Source: Roseovarius nubinhibens ISM (lineage in GTDB: Bacteria; Pseudomonadota; Alphaproteobacteria; Rhodobacterales; Rhodobacteraceae). Taken from it: a DNA stretch of 64,000 nucleotides. Below, piece by piece: positions 18,910 through 27,754 of this stretch. The translations under genes and the position numbers were made by a program. Location: NCBI RefSeq assembly GCF_000152625.1, contig NZ_CH724156.1, forward strand, positions 1,484,966 to 1,548,965, written 5' to 3'. Positions within the stretch are counted from its first letter, which is position 1. Each line of letters opens with the position of its first letter. The notes under the pieces were generated by a model. The model was not told the origin of the DNA. It searched no databases and saw only the letters and a program-made list of their open reading frames with translations.

Positions 18910-19116
18910 ATGCCGATGATCCGTGTCGAAATGTACAAGGGCCGCACGCCCGAGCAGAAACGCGCGCTCGCCAAGGAATTGACCGAGGCCTTTGTCCGCG
19001 CCGGGGGCAGCACGCCGGACTCCGTGCAGATCGTCTTTACCGATGTCGATCAGGGCGATTGGGCCAATGGCGGGGTTCTCGCCTCGGACCGGGCCGCCGC
19101 CCCGGCCAAAGCGTAA
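18910..19116 (+). CDS. 4-oxalocrotonate tautomerase family protein
   Basis: A 68-residue protein beginning Met-Pro, so that the catalytic N-terminal proline is available after methionine removal, as in 4-oxalocrotonate tautomerases. The beta-alpha-beta pattern (PMIRVEMYKGRTPEQKRALA, then VQIVFTDVDQGDWANGG) fits the family, which interconverts enol and keto acids. It lies 4 bases after the flavin reductase and 8 bases before the hydrolase, inside the same operon. Confidence 0.9.
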   Translation: MPMIRVEMYKGRTPEQKRALAKELTEAFVRAGGSTPDSVQIVFTDVDQGDWANGGVLASDRAAAPAKA

Positions 19117-19124
19117 GCCGTCCC

Positions 19125-19901
19125 ATGGCGACGCCGGTTGACTGCGCCTATTCGGTCGAAGGGGCGGGGCCGCCGCTTTTCCTCATCCATGGGATCGGCG
19201 CGGCGCGCAACACCTGGGCCAAGGCCCTGCCGGTGCTGCTGCCGCATTTCACCGTGATTACCTATGATCTGCGCGGCCATGGCGCGTCGCCGCGATCCGA
19301 GGGGGTGTTTGGCCTCGACGAGCTGGTGGCCGATCTCGAACGGCTGCGCGAGCGGACCGGGTTCGAGCAGGCGCATTTTGCCGGGCATTCGCTCGGCGGG
19401 ATGATCGGCCCGGCCTATGCGCATCGCTATCCCGACCGGGTGCTGTCGCTCGGCCTGCTGTCGACCGCGGCGTTTCGCACCGAGGATGACGGCGCCAAGG
19501 TGCGGGCCGTGGTGCAGGCGATGCGCGACAAGGGGATCGCGCAGGTGCTCGGCACGCTGACCGACCGCTGGTTCACCGATGCGTTCATCGAGCGCCATGC
19601 CGATGTGGTCGAAGCGCGGCTCAAGCAGGTGGTCGCGACCGATCCTGAGGTGTTTCTCAACGTGTTCGACATCTATGCGACCACGGAAATGGCGCCCTGG
19701 CTGCATGAGGTCACCGCGCCGTCGCTGGTGCTCACTGGAGAGAATGACGGCGGCTGCAACCCGCGGCTCAACCGGGCCATCCACGCGGCGCTGCCCCGGT
19801 CCGAGCTGGTGATCCTCGACGGCTATAAACATTCGCTGTTGCTGGAGGCGGGCGATGTGGTCGCCGGCCATATCAAGCGGTTTATCGAGGGGCTGGGTTA
19901 G
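19125..19901 (+). CDS. Alpha/beta hydrolase (enol-lactonase/MhpC-like)
   Basis: A 258-residue alpha/beta hydrolase. The oxyanion motif HGIG is at residues 22-25, nucleophile S89 sits in GHSLGG, the acid is in GENDGG and the catalytic histidine in GYKHSLL. It resembles 3-oxoadipate enol-lactonases and C-C bond hydrolases, which fits the last step of the monooxygenase-tautomerase cassette. The ATG at 19125 follows the tautomerase stop by 8 bases. Its stop overlaps the stop of the convergent phosphatase gene by 4 bases. Confidence 0.9.
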   Translation: MATPVDCAYSVEGAGPPLFLIHGIGAARNTWAKALPVLLPHFTVITYDLRGHGASPRSEGVFGLDELVADLERLRERTGFEQAHFAGHSLGGMIGPAYAHRYPDRVLSLGLLSTAAFRTEDDGAKVRAVVQAMRDKGIAQVLGTLTDRWFTDAFIERHADVVEARLKQVVATDPEVFLNVFDIYATTEMAPWLHEVTAPSLVLTGENDGGCNPRLNRAIHAALPRSELVILDGYKHSLLLEAGDVVAGHIKRFIEGLG

Positions 19902-20692
19902 AGGCTGAACTCGCAGCTGCCGGGGCTGATCAGCGCGGCGGTCAACCGGCCGCTGTGATAGGCGCCGGTGTCGATGGAAATCCGCGTGTCGCCCAGCGTC
20001 GGTTCGGCCATGATCGTGTGGCCATGCACGACCGTCTGACCATCGGCGCGCGGGGTGGTCAGGAAATCGCGATGCCCCCACAGCAGGGTGCGGCGGTTCT
20101 GGGCCTCCGGCGGTTTGGACGGGTCCATCGCGGCATGGACACAGTGGATATTGCCATTCGACCAGATCAGCGGCAGATCGCGCAGCCAGGCCTCGAGCCC
20201 GTCGGGCAGCGCCGCCTCAAAGGCGTCGGCGGCATCGGCGGCGTCATCGGCGGTGACCTGCCCCGGCGGCAGGGTGATGCCATAGCTCGCCAGCGTTTCG
20301 CGGCCGCCATTGACCAGCCAGCGCAGCCCCTTGCCCGCCGGGTCGTCGATAAATTCGAGCAGCATTTTCTCATGATTGCCCATCAGGCAGATCACGGTGT
20401 CGGGGCTGGCGCTCTGCCAGGCGAAAAGCTGTTCCAGAACCTGGGCCGATTGCGGGCCACGGTCGGCGTAATCGCCGAGAAACACCACCTCGATCGCCTC
20501 GCCAAGCTCGGCGCGCACTGTTGTGTAATGCCGCTGCATGAGGTCGAAACAGCCGTGGATATCGCCGATCGCCACGAAGGGCCGCTCTGGGGCGAGCCGT
20601 GTTTCGACACGCGGCTCCGGGGCCACGCGCCCCTGTGGCCGGGACGGGGCGGAGCGACCCGACACCAGCGATTTCAACCGTTTCAGCACCAT
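19898..20692 (-). CDS. Metallophosphoesterase (serine/threonine-phosphatase-like)
   Basis: A 264-residue calcineurin-like phosphoesterase. The metal-binding blocks GDIHG (43-47), GDYADRG (73-79) and GNHE (105-108), and the later VHGHT, are all present. This is the pattern of bacterial PPP phosphatases and ApaH-like enzymes. The true substrate, phosphoprotein or dinucleotide, cannot be told. The ATG at 20692 was chosen because the preceding 23 codons of open frame are not conserved and the MVLKRLKSLVSGR start is typical of Rhodobacterales homologues. Confidence 0.85.
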   Translation of the reverse strand: MVLKRLKSLVSGRSAPSRPQGRVAPEPRVETRLAPERPFVAIGDIHGCFDLMQRHYTTVRAELGEAIEVVFLGDYADRGPQSAQVLEQLFAWQSASPDTVICLMGNHEKMLLEFIDDPAGKGLRWLVNGGRETLASYGITLPPGQVTADDAADAADAFEAALPDGLEAWLRDLPLIWSNGNIHCVHAAMDPSKPPEAQNRRTLLWGHRDFLTTPRADGQTVVHGHTIMAEPTLGDTRISIDTGAYHSGRLTAALISPGSCEFSL

Positions 20693-20810
20693 CTTTTCGT
20701 CTCTTTCACATGGCGCGATAGGACCCGATCCTCTCGGACCCGAACGCGCCGCAACAGCCACCCATAACCGTGGCGTCTGTTACGCGGGATCGGTGCCCAA
20801 GTCCATATCC

Positions 20811-22202
20811 TCAGCCCATGAGGTCAAAGACATTGCCCGCGATCCGGATGTTGATCTGATCCTGTGCCGCGCCATCGACCAGCGCCCAGATGATCTGATC
20901 CGTGGGCAGGTAGATGACAAAGGCCTCGGCCACGCCGGAGGTGCCGGCATTGGGGGTTTCGGCGAAATTCACCTGAAAATTCTGTGGTGAATCCGGCCCG
21001 CCGCCCCAGAGCAGACTGTCGCCTTCGGTGCTCGTGTAATCCTGAATCCAGTCCGATCCATGGTCGGGAATGCCCAGATGATAGAAGCGATCCGCCCCCG
21101 TCCCGCCATTGACCCGATCCGAGCCAAAGCCACCATTGATGAAATCATTGCCCTCGCCGCCATAGATCAGATCGGACCAGGCCGAGCCGGTGATCACATC
21201 ATCGCCGAGCTGGCCCAAAAGCTCGTCCGCGCCGGCGCCGCCTTCGATACTGTCATTGTCATTGCCGCCATAGACGATGTCATTGCCCGCGCCGCCATAG
21301 ATCCGGTCATGGCCATTGCCGCCGTAGATCACATCGCTGATGTCAGCGTCGGTGGTGCCGCCATAGATCACGTCATTGCCGTCGCCGCCGTTGAGCGTAT
21401 CGCCGCCATCGCCGCCAAAGAGCCAGTCATGCCCGTCATGACCGCGCAGGATGTCCGGCCCGTCGCGGCCGCGCAGGAGATCATTGCCCGCCCCGCCGGT
21501 GAGCACATCGCCCGTCGCGCCACCTTCGAGCACCGCGCCGGTGACCGGCACCGCGCCTGGCAGCGCCCCGTCGCGCATCTCGAACTGCCAGGTGACAGCC
21601 TGGCCGGTGTTGCCGAGGCTTTCGTGCAAGAGCGCCGGATCGCTGCCGATCAGCAGCGGCAGGGGCAGACGCAGCCCGGCGATCTGGGCGCTGGCCCCGG
21701 CGTCGCCCTCGGCGGTGCCATAGGTCCATTCGATCCGCTCATAGCGAAAGCTGATGTCGAAATCGCCGCCGCCCCGATCCGTCAGCGTGACCTGGAAGAG
21801 ATTGGTGTCATCCGCCTGCCGCCGGTAAGAGCCGACGCTGTCCCAGGTGATCGTCACCCGGTCGAGCGCGCTGTCGATATCGACCCAGATCTGCCCGCTC
21901 TCGGCGCCTTCGCCGTCGATCCGCGTGTCGACATCGGCCCAGAAGGGCGCGATCACATCCTGCGCCAGCGGGCCGGTCGTCTCGGTCCGGTAGCCGTCGA
22001 GCGGGCCGCCAAAGCTCAGCGCGCCATTGGTGTTGACCCAAAGCGCCGTGCCCGCATGGCTGCGCCCGAAGATATGGAACCCGGCGTCGAAGACCGCGCT
22101 CAGATCCAGTTGAAAACTGTCGTCATCGCCGCGCGCCAGCGCCGTTTCGCCAAAGCCCTGCGGCCCGCCCAGCCCGCGCAACACCTGTCCTGTCTGTGGC
22201 AT
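20811..22202 (-). CDS. NIDO-like domain plus RTX calcium-binding repeat protein
   Basis: A 463-residue acidic protein without an N-terminal signal peptide. Residues 30-165 resemble a nidogen (NIDO) domain (ALWVNTNGALSF, then DVIAPFWADVDTR). Residues ~225-372 are about a dozen RTX nonapeptides of the GGxGxDxxx type (GGAGNDLLRGRDGPD), which bind calcium outside the cell. Such proteins normally leave through a type I secretion system using a C-terminal signal. No ABC exporter or HlyD gene is in the window. A second RTX gene lies upstream on the same strand. Confidence 0.85.
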   Translation of the reverse strand: MPQTGQVLRGLGGPQGFGETALARGDDDSFQLDLSAVFDAGFHIFGRSHAGTALWVNTNGALSFGGPLDGYRTETTGPLAQDVIAPFWADVDTRIDGEGAESGQIWVDIDSALDRVTITWDSVGSYRRQADDTNLFQVTLTDRGGGDFDISFRYERIEWTYGTAEGDAGASAQIAGLRLPLPLLIGSDPALLHESLGNTGQAVTWQFEMRDGALPGAVPVTGAVLEGGATGDVLTGGAGNDLLRGRDGPDILRGHDGHDWLFGGDGGDTLNGGDGNDVIYGGTTDADISDVIYGGNGHDRIYGGAGNDIVYGGNDNDSIEGGAGADELLGQLGDDVITGSAWSDLIYGGEGNDFINGGFGSDRVNGGTGADRFYHLGIPDHGSDWIQDYTSTEGDSLLWGGGPDSPQNFQVNFAETPNAGTSGVAEAFVIYLPTDQIIWALVDGAAQDQINIRIAGNVFDLMG

Positions 22203-22326
22203 GACACACCCCCATTCACCCGTTTCCCGGATGGCAGGATAGCAAGCGCGAATTTACATCCGTTCAAGAAATCCGCCGCAATTTGAACGGTCTGGCCTGT
22301 CACGCCGGGCTGTCAAACCCCGCCGG

Positions 22327-23808
22327 TCAGAAGATGAAATCGCCGCTGCTGAAATCCGTGCTGTAGAGCTGCGCCCCGCCATCGTCATAGAGCCGTGCGG
22401 CAAAGTCGCCATAGCGCAGTTCGGCCCCGTAGGAGCGGCTGATGATGGTCAGCGCGTCGAGCGATTGCACGCCCCAGCGGCTGATGTCGATCCGGTCCTC
22501 GCCGAGGTTGAAATCGAGCACCCGGTCGACCGGCAGATCATCGTCGAGGCAGAAGATATCGGCCCCCGCGCCGCCGGTCATCCGGTCATAGCCGGCACCG
22601 CCCATCAGCACGTCGTCGCCCGCGCCGCCGAACAGCTGATCATCGCCCGCGCCGCCCCAGATCAGGTCTTGTCGGGCGCTGCCGGTCAGGCTGTTGGCCG
22701 CCGCCGTGCCGATCATCGGCGCGGCAATATCGGCGCTGTCGAGCGTGGCGAGGGTCAGCCCCGGCTGACCCGCCGCGATCACCTGCACCTCGGTGCCGAG
22801 GGTCACGGTGGTCAGCGCGGTGAGGTTGGAGAGCGCCCCGCCCGGCGTGTTGAGCAGGCTGCCATGCGCGAGGAGCTGATAATCGGGGAGGATTTCCATC
22901 AAGCCGATGCCATCGTCGCCGCCCCCGGTCAGCACAAAGCCCCGGTCGCCTATGGAGAGGGTCGCCAGCGCGTCGATTCGCGAAAACCTTGTGGCGAGGC
23001 TGTCGATCACGTGATCCTCGAGATAGAGCACCCCCATCGGGTTGACCCGCATCAGGCTCAGCGTGGAAGAGCCGGTCGCACCGACGACGGCAAATTCGGT
23101 GCCATGGGCCGACACGCTGGCGATGCTGTCGAGCCCCGAGACATAGAGCCCGTCCTTGATCCCGAAACTGTCGATCAGCGTGGCGCTGCCATCGGCGGCG
23201 ATGTGAAAGCTGCTGATCGCGTTGTCCTGCGCCGAGGCGGTGAGCAGGAAGGGCGTGCCATCGACCGTGATCGTAGCGATATCGCTCACGTTGCCGAGGG
23301 CGACCTTGGCGTGATCCGTGACGCTGTCGCGCAGCGCGGGCTGTCCCGAGGCCTGCCATTCATAGATCTGCATCCCGGGCGCGTCGCGGGTGCCGGTGAT
23401 CAGGAAATCGCGCGCGCCGATGGTGATCGTGGCGATCTGGGTCACCGGGGCGGCGAGGGCGGAGATGGCCTGTGTCTGACCGCTGAGCGCGCCGGTGCTG
23501 CCGATGTCGAAACTGTTGATCTGCTGGGTGTGGACGCGGCTCGCGAGGAGCTCTGCGCCGCTGCCATCGCCGATGAGGGCGAGATCGCTGACCCGGAACA
23601 CCGAGCCATTGCCCGAGAGCTCGACCGTGGTGGGAGAGCCGAGCCCGCTGCCCTGCGAGAGGGCGAAGCGGGTGATCGTGCCGGTGGCCTGCGATCCGGC
23701 GTAAAGCCAAGTGGCGCTGCCCTCGGACTGGCCGAGAAGCGCCTCGACCCCGCTCAGGTAGAACGGGTCTTCGCTGAGATAGGTGTTGCGGAATGTAAGT
23801 GCGACCAT
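22327..23808 (-). CDS. RTX protein with beta-propeller-like N-terminal region
   Basis: A 493-residue protein. The first ~370 residues show repeated blades of ~45-50 residues of the type TIGARDFLITGTRDAPG and SIGDRGFVLTGGGDDGIG, suggesting a beta-propeller. A short RTX block (GGAGDDQLFGGAGDD) follows near residue 390, then a C-terminal region ending FSSGDFIF. The aromatic/hydrophobic tail fits a type I secretion signal. Family members are annotated only as calcium-binding, so the function is unknown. It probably acts at the cell surface or in the medium, like the neighbouring NIDO-RTX protein. Confidence 0.8.
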   Translation of the reverse strand: MVALTFRNTYLSEDPFYLSGVEALLGQSEGSATWLYAGSQATGTITRFALSQGSGLGSPTTVELSGNGSVFRVSDLALIGDGSGAELLASRVHTQQINSFDIGSTGALSGQTQAISALAAPVTQIATITIGARDFLITGTRDAPGMQIYEWQASGQPALRDSVTDHAKVALGNVSDIATITVDGTPFLLTASAQDNAISSFHIAADGSATLIDSFGIKDGLYVSGLDSIASVSAHGTEFAVVGATGSSTLSLMRVNPMGVLYLEDHVIDSLATRFSRIDALATLSIGDRGFVLTGGGDDGIGLMEILPDYQLLAHGSLLNTPGGALSNLTALTTVTLGTEVQVIAAGQPGLTLATLDSADIAAPMIGTAAANSLTGSARQDLIWGGAGDDQLFGGAGDDVLMGGAGYDRMTGGAGADIFCLDDDLPVDRVLDFNLGEDRIDISRWGVQSLDALTIISRSYGAELRYGDFAARLYDDGGAQLYSTDFSSGDFIF

Positions 23809-23946
23809 GATGCCCCCAACGGTCTGATAGGTTTGTCGGGGGAGTGGACCCTGTCATCGCGGCATCAGCGGCGAAAGATTGTGGCCAAGCCATGACGATT
23901 GATTAGACTTGTAACCGCCTGCGGGGGGGCGGTGGCGGTTTGGCGG

Positions 23947-24846
23947 TCAGAGAAGCCGCAGCCGCGCGGCGGTGCAGAGCGCCGCCTGTTGGGCGCGGCT
24001 CTGCCGGCGGATGCCGAGCGCCTCGGGATGCCAGCCGCCCTGATGGAGCCCGATCGAGAAGCGCTGCAAGAGCGCCTGCGCCTCGGGGTCAAGGAGGTCG
24101 CGCACCCGCCAGAGCGCCTGCGTCTGCGCCCGAAGCCACATCCCATAACGGCCGCCGAGAAGATAGCGCAGCCGGCGGAGGCAGGCCGCCGTCCCATGCG
24201 CCGCGCCGAGCGTATTGGCCCCGTGCTGGCGATAGAGGACCGAGGCGCCGTCCTGACAGAGCACGGCCCCGGCGGCGCCCGTGGTCAGCGCGTAGATCCA
24301 CCAATCGGGAAAGGGCGGCATCAGATCGGCGGGGGGCAGGGCGAGGCGGACCAGCTCTGTGGCGCGCGAAGAGAGCATCGTCGCATTGGCGGGGGCAATG
24401 TTCTGCACCAGCGCATTGGCAAAGCCGGGGCGCGGGTGATGCGCCAGTTGCCGGCGTCGTCGCAGCTGCGGATCGGTGACGATGCGCCCGGTCACATGCA
24501 GCGCCGGATGGGCCAGCCTTTCGAGTGCGCGGTGACCTTGGGCGATGCGGTCCGGCAGCCAGACATCGTCCTGATCGCTGAACCCAATGATGCCCTTGGG
24601 CGCGGCACGCAGCAGGCAATGGATGTTCTGGGCATAGCCGCGCCCTGGCCCGCGCAGCACGGTGACGTGAAACGGGGCCATGCGGGCAAAGCGGTGCAGG
24701 ATCTCGAGGCTGTCATCCTCGGACCCGTCATCCGAGACGATGAGTCGGGTGGGCCGATGGCTCTGCCGGGCGAGGCTCTGGAGCTGGTCCCAGAGATGCG
24801 CCTGACCGTTGAGAACCAGCATGAGCAGGGTGATCTCCTCGCGCAT
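23947..24846 (-). CDS. Family 2 glycosyltransferase
   Basis: A 299-residue GT-A enzyme with the start ITLLMLVLNGQAHLWDQL, the first acidic motif in IVSDDGSEDDSLEIL and the metal-binding FSDQDDVWLPDRI. No membrane anchor is evident. It transfers a sugar from a nucleotide donor onto a growing glycan. It is the last gene of a minus-strand unit with the capsule-export genes KpsT and KpsE (9-base gap to KpsT), so a role in that polysaccharide is likely. The linkage and sugar are not predictable. Confidence 0.9.
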   Translation of the reverse strand: MREEITLLMLVLNGQAHLWDQLQSLARQSHRPTRLIVSDDGSEDDSLEILHRFARMAPFHVTVLRGPGRGYAQNIHCLLRAAPKGIIGFSDQDDVWLPDRIAQGHRALERLAHPALHVTGRIVTDPQLRRRRQLAHHPRPGFANALVQNIAPANATMLSSRATELVRLALPPADLMPPFPDWWIYALTTGAAGAVLCQDGASVLYRQHGANTLGAAHGTAACLRRLRYLLGGRYGMWLRAQTQALWRVRDLLDPEAQALLQRFSIGLHQGGWHPEALGIRRQSRAQQAALCTAARLRLL

Positions 24847-24855
24847 CGGCCCCCG

Positions 24856-25533
24856 CTATCGCAGCCAGGGCGGCAGCTGGCCGCGCATCAGGTGATCGTG
24901 ATGTTCGATGGCCCGCGCCACCCGCGCATAGTAGAAAAGCCGCCCGTTTTCGAGCACCGCCCCCGAGGTGCAGAGCCGCGCCAGAAGATCGGTCGAATGC
25001 GACACGACGATGGCGCTCGCCCGTGTGAGCCGGTCGCGCAAAATCGCCTCGCTCTTGCGGCGAAAGGCGGCGTCGCCGACCGATGTCACCTCGTCGATGA
25101 GATAGGTGTCGAACGGTACGGCCATCGAGATGGCAAAGCCGAGCCGCGCCCGCATCCCGGCGGAATAGCTCCGCACGGGGAGGTGAAAATGCGCGCCGAG
25201 ATTGGTGAAATCGGCAACGAATCGCGTCATTTCATCGGTATCGACCCCATAAACCCGGGCGACAAATCGCGCGTTTTCGAGCCCCGAGAGATCGGGGTGA
25301 AAACTGCCCTGAAAGCCGACGGGCCAGGACACGCTGCCCCGGCGCAGGATGCGTCCCTGATCGGGGCGGGAAATGCCGGAGATGAGCTGTAACAGGCTCG
25401 ATTTTCCGGCGCCATTGCGCCCAAGAAGGGCCATCGCCTGCCCGGTGGGAAAGCGAAAGCAGAGATCGCGGGCGACGCATTTCTGCACGCCGCGGCTCTT
25501 GTGGGTTTTCCAGACATGGCTCAGCAGGATCAC
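24856..25533 (-). CDS. kpsT: Capsule polysaccharide ABC exporter, ATP-binding subunit (KpsT-like)
   Basis: A 225-residue ATPase with Walker A LLGRNGAGKSS, signature YSAGMRARLGF, Walker B YLIDEVTSVGD and the H-loop VVSHS. It is the compact size and sequence type of KpsT/Wzt exporters without a sugar-binding tail. The start is a GTG at 25533 preceded by a perfect GGAGG site 6 bases upstream. This was preferred to an in-frame ATG at 25596, which would overlap the end of the KpsE-like gene. It works with the KpsM-like permease at 26906. Confidence 0.9.
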   Translation of the reverse strand: MILLSHVWKTHKSRGVQKCVARDLCFRFPTGQAMALLGRNGAGKSSLLQLISGISRPDQGRILRRGSVSWPVGFQGSFHPDLSGLENARFVARVYGVDTDEMTRFVADFTNLGAHFHLPVRSYSAGMRARLGFAISMAVPFDTYLIDEVTSVGDAAFRRKSEAILRDRLTRASAIVVSHSTDLLARLCTSGAVLENGRLFYYARVARAIEHHDHLMRGQLPPWLR

Positions 25534-25567
25534 CGCTGCCCTCCTAGTTCGCCCCACGCCGCGCCGC

Positions 25568-26821
25568 TCATGCCCGGTCCCGCAGGCTATAGGCACCGAG
25601 CACCATCACCGACCACAAGAGCAGCGCCCCGGCGGCCACCGCCAGGAGCCACATGATCCGGTCCGGATAGAGCGCCCGTTCGGGCCGCGTCGGCTGGCTG
25701 AAGGTGGCGAGATAGCGCATCTGCCGGTCGCTTTCGGCGCGCGCGGTCTCATAGCTCGCCAGGCTGAGAACATAGGCCTCCTGCGCCACATCCACATCGA
25801 CCTTGAGCCGCTCAAACTCGCCCATCAGCCGCGCATAATTGCGATCCCCGGCGGCGTCGCCGAATTTGCGCCGCTCGCTGGCGATCCGGTCGCGGATGAC
25901 CTCGATGCGCCGCTGGCTCTGGGTGATCCGGGCATCGGTGATCTCGCCCTTGCGGGTGGCCTTGCCGCCCTGACCCGTGGTCGCCTGCAACATGTCGAGC
26001 GTCACCAGCTCTTCGGCGAGGCTTTGCTGCAGCCGCTGGATGACCCCCATTTCGCCCTCGAGATCGGCCAGCGGATCGACGATGCGATGGGTGGCGCGAT
26101 AGCCGGTGAGCGCCTGCCGCGCCGTGCCGAGCCTTTCCTCGGCGCGGCTCAGCTCGCGGCGCGCATGCGACAGCCTGTCCTCGCGCGCGATGGCGCTCAG
26201 CCGGTTGATGAGCGCGGCGCAGGCCGCCTCGATCTGTTGCGCGAGGGCGAGCGCATCGCCCGCGTCAAAGGCGCGGGCCTCGACCGTGAGAATGCCGGGC
26301 CCCGCGTCATAGTCGACATGCACCATGCGCGCCCAATAGCGGGTCAGGTCCTCGATCGAACCCTCGGGATCGAAGGCAAAGACCGGATCGCGCACGGGAC
26401 CGGACCAGACCGACCGGAGATCGAGCGCGGCATCCACCTGTGCCACGAGATCGGGCGCGCGGAGATATTGAAAGAGGATGTCACTGTCTGGCGAGGCGCT
26501 TCCGGTGAGCGCCGAAAGCCCCGGCATCGCCTGCAGCAGCCCGCCAGTCGATTCGGCCTCGCTATGGATGGTGAAGGCGAAGCTGGCGGCATATTGATCC
26601 GCCGCCCGCTGATAGAGATACCAGCCCGCGATGCCGGTCTGCCCCAGCACCAGGCACAGAAAGCTCAGCAGCACGAGCAGATGCCGCCGCCGCGCCCGCG
26701 CCGGGCGGGCCGGGGCGAGCTGTCCTTCGACCAGACTGCCGGGTGGCACCAGCGCCGGAAATTCCGGCCGCGCATCGGGTTTGGGCACGGTGCTGGCGCG
26801 CCGCATCAGGGAATGTGACAT
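25568..26821 (-). CDS. kpsE: Capsule polysaccharide export inner-membrane protein (KpsE-like)
   Basis: A 417-residue polysaccharide co-polymerase type protein. A proline-rich cytoplasmic N-terminus is followed by a membrane helix at about 47-70, a long periplasmic region rich in coiled-coil heptads (about 200-360) and a second membrane helix near 385-408. This matches KpsE/BexC/CtrB proteins, which bridge the ABC exporter to the outer-membrane channel. The ATG follows AAAGGA. It is divergent from the permease gene across 84 bases that hold two near-identical direct repeats, CTAAACCGGAAACC and CTAACCGGAGACC. Confidence 0.88.
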   Translation of the reverse strand: MSHSLMRRASTVPKPDARPEFPALVPPGSLVEGQLAPARPARARRRHLLVLLSFLCLVLGQTGIAGWYLYQRAADQYAASFAFTIHSEAESTGGLLQAMPGLSALTGSASPDSDILFQYLRAPDLVAQVDAALDLRSVWSGPVRDPVFAFDPEGSIEDLTRYWARMVHVDYDAGPGILTVEARAFDAGDALALAQQIEAACAALINRLSAIAREDRLSHARRELSRAEERLGTARQALTGYRATHRIVDPLADLEGEMGVIQRLQQSLAEELVTLDMLQATTGQGGKATRKGEITDARITQSQRRIEVIRDRIASERRKFGDAAGDRNYARLMGEFERLKVDVDVAQEAYVLSLASYETARAESDRQMRYLATFSQPTRPERALYPDRIMWLLAVAAGALLLWSVMVLGAYSLRDRA

Positions 26822-26905
26822 GGGCCCGGTCCTTTGGCCGCTAAGGGTTTCTTCATCCCCAAGGGCTAAACCGGAAACCTCAAGATTTGCCTAACCGGAG
26901 ACCAC

Positions 26906-27676
26906 ATGACTGCCCTTGTCGCGGGCCGCGCCACGCTGGCCCTTATCCTGCGCGAAATGTCGACGAGCTATGGCCGCACGCCCGGCGGCTATCTCTGGGC
27001 CGTGGCCGAACCGGTGGCGGCGGTGGCGCTGTTGACCGTGGTGTTCGCGTTGGCCTTTGACCACCCGCCCATTGGGCGCGATTTCGCGCTGTTTTATGCG
27101 AGCGGCTATCTGCCCTTCGCCTATTACAGCGATCTGGTGCAGAAAATCGGCGTGGCGCTGCGGTTTTCGCGGCCCCTCATGGCCTATCCAAAGGTGAGCT
27201 GGTGGGACGCGCTCATGGCGCGGTTCCTGCTCAATTCGCTGACCAATCTCGTGGTGATCGGGCTGGTGCTCGGCGCGATTGTCGCCCTGTCCCGCACGCC
27301 GCTGCGGCCCGACGCGGGCGCGCTTGCGGCGGGCTTGGGGCTGGCGGCGGCGCTGGGGGCGGGGCTTGGCGTTCTCAACGCCTTTTTATTCGAGGCCTTC
27401 CCGATCTGGGAACGGGCCTGGGCGATCCTCAACCGGCCGCTTTTCATCCTCTCGGGTGTGTTGTTTTTGCCCGATGCGGTGCCGCGCCCCTATGATGATT
27501 GGATCTGGCTCAACCCGCTGGTGCATGTGATCGCGCAGATGCGGGCGGGGCTCTATTCCGGCTATGCGCCGGACGCCCTGTCGCCTGGATATGTGCTTGG
27601 GATCGCGGCGCTTTCTCTGCTGTTGGGATTGCTGCTCTTGCGCCGCCACGCGCGGCAATTGCTCGACCGGTTCTAG
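26906..27676 (+). CDS. kpsM: Capsule polysaccharide ABC exporter, permease subunit (KpsM-like)
   Basis: A 256-residue ABC-2 type permease with about six membrane helices and the early ILREMSTSYGRTPGGYLWAV coupling segment seen in KpsM/Wzm proteins. It forms the membrane channel for lipid-linked polysaccharide with the KpsT-like ATPase. Unusually it is transcribed away from kpsE-kpsT, together with downstream glycosyltransferase and sulfotransferase genes. No outer-membrane channel (KpsD/Wza) gene is in the window. Confidence 0.9.
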   Translation: MTALVAGRATLALILREMSTSYGRTPGGYLWAVAEPVAAVALLTVVFALAFDHPPIGRDFALFYASGYLPFAYYSDLVQKIGVALRFSRPLMAYPKVSWWDALMARFLLNSLTNLVVIGLVLGAIVALSRTPLRPDAGALAAGLGLAAALGAGLGVLNAFLFEAFPIWERAWAILNRPLFILSGVLFLPDAVPRPYDDWIWLNPLVHVIAQMRAGLYSGYAPDALSPGYVLGIAALSLLLGLLLLRRHARQLLDRF

Positions 27677-27754
27677 GGAAAAGGACGCGCTTTCAGTGTT
27701 GGTTAACCGCTCTGACCTAGCATGGGGCGAGTTCGGAGGATTGCGAGGTTGACG

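Noticed and set aside
21120..21520. Regular short repeats that at first look like a CRISPR-type or satellite array.
   Set aside because: They are in-frame codons for glycine/aspartate RTX nonapeptides of the NIDO-RTX gene, not constant repeats with unique spacers.
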